From the NCBI GenBank assembly GCA_020443005.1, contig JAGRJA010000210.1, positions 1 to 9,770 on the forward strand: a stretch of DNA of 9,770 nt. The letters run 5' to 3'. The position numbers and the translations under genes are program-made. Below the pieces are notes generated by a model that saw only the letters and a list, made by a program, of their open reading frames with translations, was not told the origin of the DNA and did not search any database. This document shows positions 1 through 7,023 of the stretch, piece after piece (position 1 is the stretch's first letter; each line of letters starts with the position of its first letter). This DNA is from Pseudomonadales bacterium. Lineage in GTDB: Bacteria; Pseudomonadota; Gammaproteobacteria; Pseudomonadales; UBA7239.

Positions 1-255
1 TTCCTCACCAATGATACGGGTGCCTTCCGGCAGCGGTTTTTGCAGGTAAACCTTGTCGGCACCGGCACAAAAGCCGCGATCGCCCGCGCCCGTCAGAATC
101 ACCGCCCTGACGGTTTCATCCTTTTCTGCTTCACGAAAAGCCGCCACAATCTCATCGCCCATATCCGGGGTATAGGCATTCAGTGCCTCGGGACGATTGA
201 GCGTAATGGTGGCAATCGCCTCACTGACATCATAAAGAATATACTGGTAGCTCAT
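1..255 (-). CDS. Enoyl-CoA hydratase/isomerase (crotonase) family protein, N-terminal 85 residues only
   Basis: This is the start of a crotonase-superfamily protein; the rest lies beyond position 1. The ATG at 255-253 is preceded by AGGAAACG, an acceptable ribosome binding site, and the frame stays open to the window edge. The visible part has the N-terminal beta strands (residues 5-20, ending ITLNRPEALNAY) and the first oxyanion-hole segment LTGAGDRGFCAGADK (about residues 54-68), typical of enoyl-CoA hydratases that bind the acyl-CoA thioester. The second oxyanion glycine and the catalytic glutamates fall outside the window, so hydratase, isomerase and hydrolase-like activities cannot be told apart. 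It begins only 6 bp after the stop of the upstream crotonase, so it is the last visible gene of the operon. Two crotonases in tandem suggest two separate hydration or C-C bond steps. The family call is firm; the reaction is open. Confidence 0.87.
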   Translation of the reverse strand, partial: MSYQYILYDVSEAIATITLNRPEALNAYTPDMGDEIVAAFREAEKDETVRAVILTGAGDRGFCAGADKVYLQKPLPEGTRIIGEE

Positions 256-261
256 CGTTTC

Positions 262-1089
262 CTACTCGTCACACTCGCCGGCATAGGGCAACCATTGCGG
301 AGTGCGGCGCTCGACAAAGGCCTTGCCACCTTCTGCAATATCAGGGTGTGTATTCTGGTCCATGATGTAGTTCCAGGCGTTTTCCAGCCCGGCGTGCAAA
401 CCCGTCTCCTTGGCTTCCCACAGCGCCTTTTTGGTACGCGCCATGGCGACGGGTGAATTGGTTTTGATCAGGTCTGCCAGTGCATGAGCTTTCTGCATCA
501 GTTCAGCCGCAGGCACCACTTCACTGATCATACCCAGCTCGAGGGCGCGCTGCGCACTCATGCGTTCGTTGCCTCCGGTGAGCGCCATACGCATGACTGC
601 CTCGAACGGCATTTTTCGTACCAGGCTAACCGGTTCCAGACCGGCCACCAGCCCAACCTTTACATGGGTGTCAAAAAAAGTCGCCGTATCCGCCGCAATG
701 ACAATATCCGAATCGGCCACAAAATGCAGGCCACCACCAACGACCATGCCGTTTACCGCACAGATGACCGGCTTCCAGATACGGTTTTGCAGCGAGGTCC
801 ATTTGATAGAGGACAGTGTGCCCCATTTGCGGCCATCATCGCCCTCATCGGCATCGGTTTCCGGCAAATCCATCAGGTCGGCACCGGTACTGAGTGCCTT
901 GTCACCGGCACCGGTCAGGATCGCCACCACAGCGCTGTCATCCTTGTTGAAATGGTGCCAGACCGCAGGCAGCTCTCGGCTCATCACCGAATTGACCGCG
1001 TTGCGCTGTTTCTCCCGTTGCAGGGTAATCACCGCAACACCTTCAGTAACTTCATAGGAAAGTGTTTCAAAAACAGGAACTTCGCTCAT
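262..1089 (-). CDS. Divergent enoyl-CoA hydratase/isomerase family protein (275 aa) with His in place of both catalytic Glu
   Basis: A full-length crotonase-family protein, probably acting on an acyl-CoA intermediate of the operon's pathway. I chose the ATG at 1089 (MSEVPVFETL) because GGAG lies about 11 nt upstream and family homology begins there; a longer in-frame start at 1128 would run into the thiolase. The oxyanion-hole segments are present: LTGAGDKALSTGADL (about 58-72) and NGMVVGGGLHF (113-123). By eye alignment to rat enoyl-CoA hydratase, the two glutamates that activate water are replaced: GGGLH has His122 instead of Glu (usual GGGCE), and FFDTHVKVG has His142 where PEV is usual. 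This marks a subfamily whose reaction may not be simple hydration. It starts 8 bp after the thiolase stop and ends (TAG) 6 bp before the next crotonase, so it is tightly operonic. Family certain, exact reaction unknown. Confidence 0.9.
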   Translation of the reverse strand: MSEVPVFETLSYEVTEGVAVITLQREKQRNAVNSVMSRELPAVWHHFNKDDSAVVAILTGAGDKALSTGADLMDLPETDADEGDDGRKWGTLSSIKWTSLQNRIWKPVICAVNGMVVGGGLHFVADSDIVIAADTATFFDTHVKVGLVAGLEPVSLVRKMPFEAVMRMALTGGNERMSAQRALELGMISEVVPAAELMQKAHALADLIKTNSPVAMARTKKALWEAKETGLHAGLENAWNYIMDQNTHPDIAEGGKAFVERRTPQWLPYAGECDE

Positions 1090-1097
1090 ACTGTTGC

Positions 1098-2246
1098 TCA
1101 CTCCATGCCGATAATGGTGACGGCACAACCGGTCGGGAAACCGCCAATGTTATGCGTCAGTGCAAGAACCGGCTGCTTTTTCAACTGGCGCTTGTCGGCA
1201 CGCCCCTGCAACTGCAGTACATTTTCGACAATCATACGCACACCGGTTGCACCTGTCGGGTGACCAAAGGTTTTCAGGCCACCATCGGTGTTAACCGGCA
1301 ATTCACCCGTCAACTCAAAAGTACCGCTGGCAATAAAATCCTTCGCGGCACCCTTGTCACAGAAGCCCAGGTCTTCGTAAGTCAGCAACTCTGTCAGGGT
1401 AAAGCAGTCGTGCACCTGCGCCACATCAATCTGCCTGAATGGATCGGTAATACCCGCCATTTTGTAGGCTTCGGCCGCGGCATTTTCGGTCGGCTTCCAG
1501 CGCAGAAAGTCGTGATCGGGATCGGTGTGCGGATTGGCCGCCGAACCACTCGCCACCGCCTTGACCAGCACCGGGTCATCGCGGAAGTTTTTGGCCAGGT
1601 CTGCACGGGTAATCACAGCCACTGCCGCACCATCCGACTGGGCCGCACAGTCATACAAACCAAAGGGCCAGGAGATCATGCGGCCGTTCAGTGCATCCTC
1701 GACGGTAATCTGTTTTTTGAGGAAGGATTTGGGTGAAAGTGTGCCGTTGTAGTGATTCTTGACGGCAATTCTGGCCAAGTCTTCGCGACCCGCACCAAAT
1801 TTCTTGAAGTAAGGCGCGGCACACAGGGCAAACCAGCCCGCCGGGGTAGCCGGCAAATCACGCACATCGCGGATATTGACACTCGGCCCGGAGACGCCGC
1901 GATCCTTGGGTTTGTCATAACCGACAACCAGCACGGTATCGTAGACACCCGCTGCCACCGACATCACACCGGCGCGAAACGCCTCGGTGCCGGTAGCACA
2001 GTAATTGGAAACTGCGGTCAGCGGCTTGTAGAGCTTGAGTGCCTCACCCACTTCGACCGGCCCGTTCTTGGTATAGAGTGAACCGCAGTAGATGGCATCA
2101 ATCTGTCGGGCAGGATCTTCGATACCGGCATCCGCATAGGCTTCAAAAGCCGCCTCGACAATCATGTCTTCTTCGCTTTTATCCCAGTTTTCCCCGAACT
2201 TGCAGCAACCGACGCCTACAATCGCAACCTTGTCTTTAATACTCAT
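1098..2246 (-). CDS. SCP2-type thiolase (382 aa), probable partner of the upstream DUF35 fusion protein
   Basis: Thiolase-fold protein of the SCPx/SCP2 type, expected to cleave a beta-ketoacyl-CoA (or catalyse a related Claisen or retro-aldol reaction) in the cytoplasm. The likely nucleophile is Cys83 in SNYCATGTEAFR. Further active-site motifs are VHDCFTLTEL (His279), GHPTGATG (His329) and GGFPTGCAV (Cys374). Length is normal for the family. Retention of Cys83 argues for real thiolase chemistry, in contrast to Ltp2-type steroid aldolases, whose active site differs. The start codon overlaps the stop of the upstream gene (ATGA, 2246-2243), with a strong AAGGAG site inside the upstream gene, so the two proteins are translationally coupled and likely form a complex. 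Thiolases of this type commonly need a DUF35 protein as partner (benzylsuccinate BbsAB, archaeal thiolase/HMGS complex, steroid Ltp2/ChsH2); here that domain is supplied by the preceding gene. The substrate is not determinable. Confidence 0.92.
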   Translation of the reverse strand: MSIKDKVAIVGVGCCKFGENWDKSEEDMIVEAAFEAYADAGIEDPARQIDAIYCGSLYTKNGPVEVGEALKLYKPLTAVSNYCATGTEAFRAGVMSVAAGVYDTVLVVGYDKPKDRGVSGPSVNIRDVRDLPATPAGWFALCAAPYFKKFGAGREDLARIAVKNHYNGTLSPKSFLKKQITVEDALNGRMISWPFGLYDCAAQSDGAAVAVITRADLAKNFRDDPVLVKAVASGSAANPHTDPDHDFLRWKPTENAAAEAYKMAGITDPFRQIDVAQVHDCFTLTELLTYEDLGFCDKGAAKDFIASGTFELTGELPVNTDGGLKTFGHPTGATGVRMIVENVLQLQGRADKRQLKKQPVLALTHNIGGFPTGCAVTIIGME

Positions 2247-3691
2247 GCGGCGTCTCCTTTTACGGCAGCGTTATCAAGCGGGATGCACTTCCAGAAATAA
2301 TTCGGGCGCTTGCCCACCTGATGAATACGGCGGAAAACAAACTCGACCTGCTTGCCCACCTCCATGTCTTTCGCCGACGCATCGGCAAACTGCATATGGA
2401 TGCGCGGCCCGGCTGAGCCATCCGCCAGCTTCACCTCGGTAATGGTGACCACGGTTGGTGGCTCCGGCGAAGGGAAAAAGGCATCGAAGGTATAAGTCAC
2501 CACCTCACCAGATGCGTTGGCATAGGTGACCGGTGTCCACTGGTCTTTCTGGCCGCAGCGCACACAGACCCGCCCTTTCGGAAACTGATGGGTACCGCAG
2601 GCACAAACCTGCCCCTGCAGGCTGAAGTTTTCATCGCGATGGCGGTATTGCACGGTGGCCGAGATACCCTGATCATCAATTGGCGGGTATTCCTTGATGG
2701 TGAGATCGCGCGCAGTCAGGTACTTGCCATAATGATCAACCACGCGGCGGCGTTCGAGATAGTAGGCCACCCCGCGTCGCACCGCTGCATCAGCAGCCAC
2801 CGCGCTGACATCGAACGCAAGCGCATCGGCGCCGTCGCCGTAACTGGCCAGCAGCAGGCTGTCGCCCTTGGTTGCCGATTCCAGTGCAGCCACCAGCTGC
2901 AGCGGCACATTGGCACAACCGGCGTTGCCGACCTTGCCAAAGAAAGGATGCTGTACCTGCCCGGCATCCAGCCCGAGTTGCTTCACTACCGTACCGTGAC
3001 TGCGGGCATCCGGGCCGTAGAGACAGGCCTTGCTGAAATCACTTGCCGCCTTGCCGGATTTCTCCAGCAAGAGCCGCACTGCCTTGACCGTGTTGTCGAT
3101 ATAACCGTGTTCATTGATAAACCGGTCTTCCCAGGTATGAACAAAATCATCACCCTGCTTGCGCCAGATATCCATCATTTCCTTGGCACAGCTAGCTACC
3201 GTATTCAGGCTGGCAAGCACCTTGTCATTGCCGATGACAAAAGCTGCCGCGGCATCACCAACATTCATCTCGATACCGGAGCGCGGTGCACCCATACGAC
3301 AATCAGCTGCCACTACCAGTGCCTGGCGTGCAGAACCAGCCTTGACCGCATCCATCGCCTGCTGCAGGGCCAGCGTGCCCGAGCGCAGGGAGCCGCTGAT
3401 ATCAACCGTGCGCACATCACCACAGAGATCCAGCGCCTTGGCGACGATGCTGGCACCCTGCTTTTCGGCAAAGGCGTAGGTTGTCGTGGCCAGAATCACC
3501 AGGTCAATGCTGGAACGATCAACTCCCTGCAGGCAGTTCATGGCGGCCGTAACCGCCATGGTAATGCTGTCTTCATCGGCCCAGGCAACGGCTTTTTCCG
3601 GTCCACCGTCTTTCGGTGGCTTGCCGGCCATCACCGAAAACGGCAGGCGGGTAAGGGGGATGTAGGCCCCGTAGGAAGTAATTCCTGTCAT
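2243..3691 (-). CDS. HMG-CoA-synthase-like domain fused to C-terminal DUF35 zinc-ribbon/OB-fold domain (482 aa), catalytic triad apparently lost
   Basis: Two-domain protein. Residues 1 to about 310 resemble the HMG-CoA synthase/KAS III branch of the thiolase superfamily; residues about 320-482 are a DUF35 domain with a zinc-ribbon signature (Cys363, Cys365, Cys376, Cys379; the first pair is CxC rather than the usual CxxC) and an OB fold, a module that binds acyl-CoA and docks on thiolases. Aligning by eye to HMG-CoA synthase, the catalytic Glu is Thr (ATTTYAFAEKQG, about residue 71), the nucleophilic Cys is Leu102 (DISGSLRSGTLAL; usual EACYAG or AACAGF), and the catalytic His is Tyr225 (CLYGPDARSHG; usual FHQPN). 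The GNAG segment with Asn256 is kept. So it is probably not an HMG-CoA synthase but a structural or substrate-presenting subunit for the thiolase encoded next, with which it overlaps by 4 bp. The start at 3691 has GGA close upstream (GGAAATATG), a modest ribosome binding site. Confidence 0.9.
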   Translation of the reverse strand: MTGITSYGAYIPLTRLPFSVMAGKPPKDGGPEKAVAWADEDSITMAVTAAMNCLQGVDRSSIDLVILATTTYAFAEKQGASIVAKALDLCGDVRTVDISGSLRSGTLALQQAMDAVKAGSARQALVVAADCRMGAPRSGIEMNVGDAAAAFVIGNDKVLASLNTVASCAKEMMDIWRKQGDDFVHTWEDRFINEHGYIDNTVKAVRLLLEKSGKAASDFSKACLYGPDARSHGTVVKQLGLDAGQVQHPFFGKVGNAGCANVPLQLVAALESATKGDSLLLASYGDGADALAFDVSAVAADAAVRRGVAYYLERRRVVDHYGKYLTARDLTIKEYPPIDDQGISATVQYRHRDENFSLQGQVCACGTHQFPKGRVCVRCGQKDQWTPVTYANASGEVVTYTFDAFFPSPEPPTVVTITEVKLADGSAGPRIHMQFADASAKDMEVGKQVEFVFRRIHQVGKRPNYFWKCIPLDNAAVKGDAA

Positions 3692-3728
3692 ATTTCCAAT
3701 CTCGTTTTTCAGTCTTTCAAGATAACGA

Positions 3729-3746
3729 TGGAGGCCGAGGCCTCCA
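3729..3746 (-). repeat. GC-rich perfect hairpin between the SDR and HMGS-like genes
   Basis: An 8-bp inverted repeat (TGGAGGCC / GGCCTCCA) separated by 2 bp. In RNA it would form a 7-bp stem with a 4-nt loop. It sits in the 85-bp gap after the SDR stop (3777) and 37 bp before the HMGS-like start. On the minus-strand transcript it is not followed by a U tract, so it does not look like a standard intrinsic terminator; a role in mRNA stabilisation, processing or partial attenuation between the two halves of the operon is inference. The repeat itself is directly visible. Confidence 0.7.
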
Positions 3747-3776
3747 ACGAAAAATAAAACTTACGCTGCAAAAGGG

Positions 3777-4661
3777 TTAATCATCATTTGCCGGCGGGTG
3801 AACCCCCCCATGAAAAGGATAGGGTTTGCCCAACATGCCAAAGGCACCAAACTCGCCCTGCATCTGGGTTTTGAACTGTTTCTGGATGTTCTCGACATCC
3901 CAGCCACCGGGCATGATCAGGGTTTTGCCGTAATGCGGCTGCACCATATGGGAGATGCGATCACCGCCGGTACCAAAAATCTGGCCGGAGACAAAATTGG
4001 CCTCTTCACTGCACAGCCAGCAAACAATCGGGCCATTATTTTCCGGCGGAAAATACGGCATCTTGTCGGCATCGGAAAAGGTCGCTGACATATGCGTGGT
4101 TGCCAGCGGGCCAATCGCATTAACGCGAATGCCGTGCTTGGCCAGTTCCATTGCCCAGGTGTAGGTCATGGAAGCAATGGCACCCTTGGCTGCCGAGTAG
4201 TTGGTTTGACCGAAGCTGCCGAAATGCGCACCGGAGGTCGTATTGATGATGGAACCGCCACTCTTCTGCTCCACCATCTTGCGTGCCGCAGTCTGCGAAC
4301 ACCAGAAAGTTCCCATCACATGAATTTTCCACACCAGCTCGAAATCGCTATCTTCCAGCTTGAGCATGGTCTTGTCGCGCACGATACCGGCATTGTTCAC
4401 CAGGATATCGATCTTGCCAAAGGCATCGCAGCATTGCTGGATAAGACCCTCACAACCTTCGCGGGAGCTGATATCGGCATTGCTGGCAATCGCATTTCCA
4501 CCCATGGCCTTCAACTCTTCAACCACTTTCTCCGCCTCTTCGAGCAGGATGTCGTTCACCACCACACTGGCACCGTTTTTGACAAGGTGCATACAGTGGC
4601 CTTTACCAACGCCGCGACCAGCCCCGGTCACGACAGCAGCCTTGCCGTCAAGTATTCCCAT
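3777..4661 (-). CDS. Short-chain dehydrogenase/reductase, MFE-2/17beta-HSD4-like 3-hydroxyacyl-CoA dehydrogenase (294 aa)
   Basis: Probably oxidises a 3-hydroxyacyl-CoA intermediate to the 3-keto form with NAD+, just before the thiolase step. Visible motifs are the nucleotide-binding TGAGRGVG (12-19), an acidic residue after beta 2 (VVVND, Asp37) favouring NAD(H), NNAG (89-92), and the catalytic Ser143, Tyr155 and Lys159 in TTSGAHFGSFGQTNYSAAKG. The usual catalytic Asn of helix 4 is replaced by His114 (IHVMGTF), as in peroxisomal MFE-2/17beta-HSD4 dehydrogenases, which supports that subfamily. At 294 residues it is longer than classical SDRs (about 250) because of a C-terminal tail (about 240-294) rich in Gly, Pro and His. 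The ATG at 4661 has a good AGAGGA site 8 nt upstream. It lies 52 bp after the acyl-CoA dehydrogenase. The SDR call is certain; activity on hydroxyacyl-CoA is inferred from neighbours and subfamily. A hydroxysteroid dehydrogenase is the main alternative. Confidence 0.93.
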   Translation of the reverse strand: MGILDGKAAVVTGAGRGVGKGHCMHLVKNGASVVVNDILLEEAEKVVEELKAMGGNAIASNADISSREGCEGLIQQCCDAFGKIDILVNNAGIVRDKTMLKLEDSDFELVWKIHVMGTFWCSQTAARKMVEQKSGGSIINTTSGAHFGSFGQTNYSAAKGAIASMTYTWAMELAKHGIRVNAIGPLATTHMSATFSDADKMPYFPPENNGPIVCWLCSEEANFVSGQIFGTGGDRISHMVQPHYGKTLIMPGGWDVENIQKQFKTQMQGEFGAFGMLGKPYPFHGGVHPPANDD

Positions 4662-4713
4662 CTAAGATTTCCTCTGTCCTGTCTTTATTGATCTACACAA
4701 AATCACGGTTTCT

Positions 4714-5826
4714 TCAGGCTGCCAGTACAGCATCGGCGATGCGATTTTCCAGATAAGCCGAATCCCAGTAGGTCACCTGCTGGAATTTTGCCCGACGGAA
4801 ATACAATTGCGGATCTCCCTCCAGCGTAAAACCGTACCCACCGTGAACCTGCACACCGGTGGCTGAGGCCTTGCGGAATACATCACAGGCCTGTAATTTC
4901 GCCATCAGGGCCAGCTGTTGCCAGGGTTTGTTGTTATCCAGCGCCCAGGCCGCCTGATAGACCAACACCTTGGCACCCTCTATTTCAACGGAAAGGTCTG
5001 CCAGATAATGGGCAATCGACTGGAAAGCACCAATCTGCTTGCCAAACTGCACGCGCTGCTTGGCGTAATCGACAGTCATCGCATGAATCGCCTCGGCACC
5101 GCCAATGGCCTGTGCCGCCAGCGCAACAATTGAACGATTGACTGCCTGGTCCCAATGCAACCAGAAATCATCTGCCATCACATCGGCCGCACTTACCTGA
5201 ACATTTTTGAAATCCACCTGAAATACCGGCTGGCTGGCATGATTTTTTTCATAGGCAAGCGTCACGCCGTCAGCCTGGGGGTCAACCAGCGCACCCAACA
5301 TCTGATCACCATTGCGCGCCAGCACCAGCAGCCTCGAGGCCGCCCTGGCAAAGGGCACCAGAATCTTGGTGCCATTCAATGAGTAAGTCTCTCCCTGCTT
5401 GTCTGCAGACAACTGAACGCCCACTGCGTCAAACCCCCCTCCTGCTTCAGTCCATGCCGGCGTAATAATGGCTTCACCCGCAGCAATTGCCGGCAACCAC
5501 TGGGTTTTTATGGCTTCGGAACCCGCCAGCTCCAACACTTTTGCAGACAGTACGCAACTCTGGAAATGCGGGGTCGAAGCGAGGCTTCGGCCAAATTCTT
5601 CATAGACAACAGCCGCCTCAAGCATGCCCCACTGCATACCGCCATAGGCTTCTGGCACATTCAGTCCCGCAATACCCAGCTCGGCCAGTTGTTGCCAGAA
5701 AGGCGCGGAATAACCTAGCTCGTCGTTTTCAAGCTCTCGTATACTTGCCGAGGTGACATATTCACTGCAAATACCTTTGGCGGTATCGCGCAACATAACC
5801 TGCTCTTCGCTGAAATCCAGATCCAT
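4714..5826 (-). CDS. Acyl-CoA dehydrogenase family protein (370 aa) lacking recognisable catalytic Glu
   Basis: Flavoprotein of the acyl-CoA dehydrogenase family, cytoplasmic, expected to introduce an alpha-beta double bond in an acyl-CoA. The start at 5826 (MDLDFSEEQ) is preferred over the ATG at 5847 because GGAG lies 7 nt before it and family homology starts there. Motifs: N-terminal helical domain, LNVPEAYGGM (55-64), TPAWTEAGGGFDA (122-134) in the beta domain, YAKQRVQFGKQIGAFQ (254-269), and VHGGYGFTLEGDPQLYFRRAK (327-347). The usual catalytic Glu in the C-terminal IYEGT motif of MCAD-type enzymes is missing; the aligned region reads VTYWDS (351-356). The alternative Glu on helix G (isovaleryl-CoA dehydrogenase type, LERL) aligns with Asn230-Arg231. 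This resembles the non-catalytic subunits of heteromeric (alpha2beta2) steroid acyl-CoA dehydrogenases, but no second subunit is in the window. It follows the dioxygenase after a 231-bp gap in the same orientation. Confidence 0.93.
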   Translation of the reverse strand: MDLDFSEEQVMLRDTAKGICSEYVTSASIRELENDELGYSAPFWQQLAELGIAGLNVPEAYGGMQWGMLEAAVVYEEFGRSLASTPHFQSCVLSAKVLELAGSEAIKTQWLPAIAAGEAIITPAWTEAGGGFDAVGVQLSADKQGETYSLNGTKILVPFARAASRLLVLARNGDQMLGALVDPQADGVTLAYEKNHASQPVFQVDFKNVQVSAADVMADDFWLHWDQAVNRSIVALAAQAIGGAEAIHAMTVDYAKQRVQFGKQIGAFQSIAHYLADLSVEIEGAKVLVYQAAWALDNNKPWQQLALMAKLQACDVFRKASATGVQVHGGYGFTLEGDPQLYFRRAKFQQVTYWDSAYLENRIADAVLAA

Positions 5827-6057
5827 CGAAATACTCCGATTAGTCATATATTAGGCTGAAAAGGAAGCGAGATAATCACACTTCTCAGGGATTCGGGATT
5901 CTACCATCCGGGCAACCTTGTGCCTACCACGGGAAACCACTTTGGCAGGCCGCGTTAAGCACAGAAAACACCGCGCTGTTTCAGGCAAAACCCCAGAACA
6001 CAATATTGAATACGCCTTGCAGGCCCAGTCGGTTTAATTCCGAGACCGAGCCCGGGG

Positions 6058-7023
6058 TCATTGCCTGATCTTTTCGGCTGATTCGGTAATCGCTTCGGCC
6101 GTCAGACCGCGATGACCCCAAAGATCGCCTTCGCAGAACTCGCGAGGACGCCAGTTGTCATCCACTTCATAGCCATCAAAACCGATCTCGACCTCGAAGC
6201 CGAAAGGGCTGCTCATATAGAACGAGAGCATATTGTCGTTGACATGGCGCCCGAGAGTGGAGGTGACATTGATACCGGCATCCAGCACCCGCTCGTAGCA
6301 TTTCAGGACATCATCTATCGCATTGCACTCCAGCATCAGGTGATGCACCCCATTGAAGGGGCCAACCCGCATCAAGCCAATCGAGTGGTGGCGCCGGTTG
6401 CAGTGATAGAAATTGGCGGACATATCCGGGCCAAAACCGATGTAATCCGACAGCTTGAAGCCCAGCACGCGGATGTAGAAATCCTTGTTGGGCTGCAATT
6501 CGGAAACAATCAGGTTGATATGGCCGACACCCATGTCGCCCATCTTGAAGCTCATATCCAGCGGCGACCGGAACTTGAAATCCTCACAGGCACCATAAAA
6601 CAGCTCGATCGAGTTGCCGGCCGGGTCGCGGGTATAGGCAATGCCGGTTACAGCCCGGTTGCGCGCCTGTTCTTCTGTTCCCAGCTCGGCTTCATAGCCA
6701 GCTGCCTTCAGTTCCGCAACCGCCGCCTCCAGTTCGACCACGCCATCCACTTCCAGGCCGATATACATAATGCCGGCGTTATCTTCGCTGGGATGGATAC
6801 CCACACGCCACTGGCGATCATCAAATTTCAGGTAAACCGAGCCATCTTCAGCCACTCCGCTGCCGCCACTGGCAGGGCCGGATGTAGGATCCATCGGTAT
6901 GCCCCAACTCTCGCCGGGAACAGCTCTCGCCGGCATGGCACCGATGATTTCCGTGCCATATTTCAACCATTGTTGTGGATCGGGTGCTCCAAAACCCACA
7001 TAACCTAACGCTTTGATGTCCAT
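6058..7023 (-). CDS. Extradiol (meta-cleavage) catechol dioxygenase, type I two-domain vicinal oxygen chelate, HsaC/TesB/BphC-like (321 aa)
   Basis: Fe(II)-dependent enzyme that cleaves a catechol ring next to the diol, using O2. It has two glyoxalase/VOC domains. Predicted metal ligands are His168 (MGVGHINLIV), His228 (GVHHLMLE) and Glu279 (FGFEVEIG); second-sphere catalytic residues are His213 (RRHHSIGL), His260 (LGRHVND) and Tyr269 (LSFYMSSP), matching BphC His195, His241 and Tyr250. The C-terminal part (GRHVND, LSFYM, YEVDD, LWGH) is closest in memory to HsaC/TesB, which cleave the catechol of 9,10-secosteroids, but 4-hydroxyestrone, diterpenoid and biphenyl-type dioxygenases share the fold, so the substrate is open. 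A Gly/Pro/Ser-rich insert at about residues 36-58 makes it longer than HsaC. The ATG at 7023 has CTGGAG 8 nt upstream; the in-frame ATG at 7089 adds a non-homologous tail. First gene of the operon, behind the promoter/operator at 7209-7246. Confidence 0.95.
   Translation of the reverse strand: MDIKALGYVGFGAPDPQQWLKYGTEIIGAMPARAVPGESWGIPMDPTSGPASGGSGVAEDGSVYLKFDDRQWRVGIHPSEDNAGIMYIGLEVDGVVELEAAVAELKAAGYEAELGTEEQARNRAVTGIAYTRDPAGNSIELFYGACEDFKFRSPLDMSFKMGDMGVGHINLIVSELQPNKDFYIRVLGFKLSDYIGFGPDMSANFYHCNRRHHSIGLMRVGPFNGVHHLMLECNAIDDVLKCYERVLDAGINVTSTLGRHVNDNMLSFYMSSPFGFEVEIGFDGYEVDDNWRPREFCEGDLWGHRGLTAEAITESAEKIRQ

Noticed and set aside
2588..3757. Long open frame (389 codons) on the plus strand opposite the HMGS-like gene
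   Set aside because: It is antisense to a gene with clear homology and coupled start/stop; the translation has no recognisable domain and no ribosome binding site was noted. The same applies to other plus-strand frames under 1-7000, such as 6112-7008.
5954..5960. GTTAAGC, matching the integron core GTTRRRY, in the gap between dioxygenase and acyl-CoA dehydrogenase
   Set aside because: No matching RYYYAAC partner was found at attC distance to its left and no imperfect palindrome surrounds it; a 7-bp degenerate motif is expected by chance.
5848..6057. Terminator or second promoter in the 210-bp gap between dioxygenase and acyl-CoA dehydrogenase
   Set aside because: A weak 5-bp stem (TCGGT/ACCGA near 6030-6050) lacks a T run, and no convincing -35/-10 pair was found on the minus strand; nothing could be supported.
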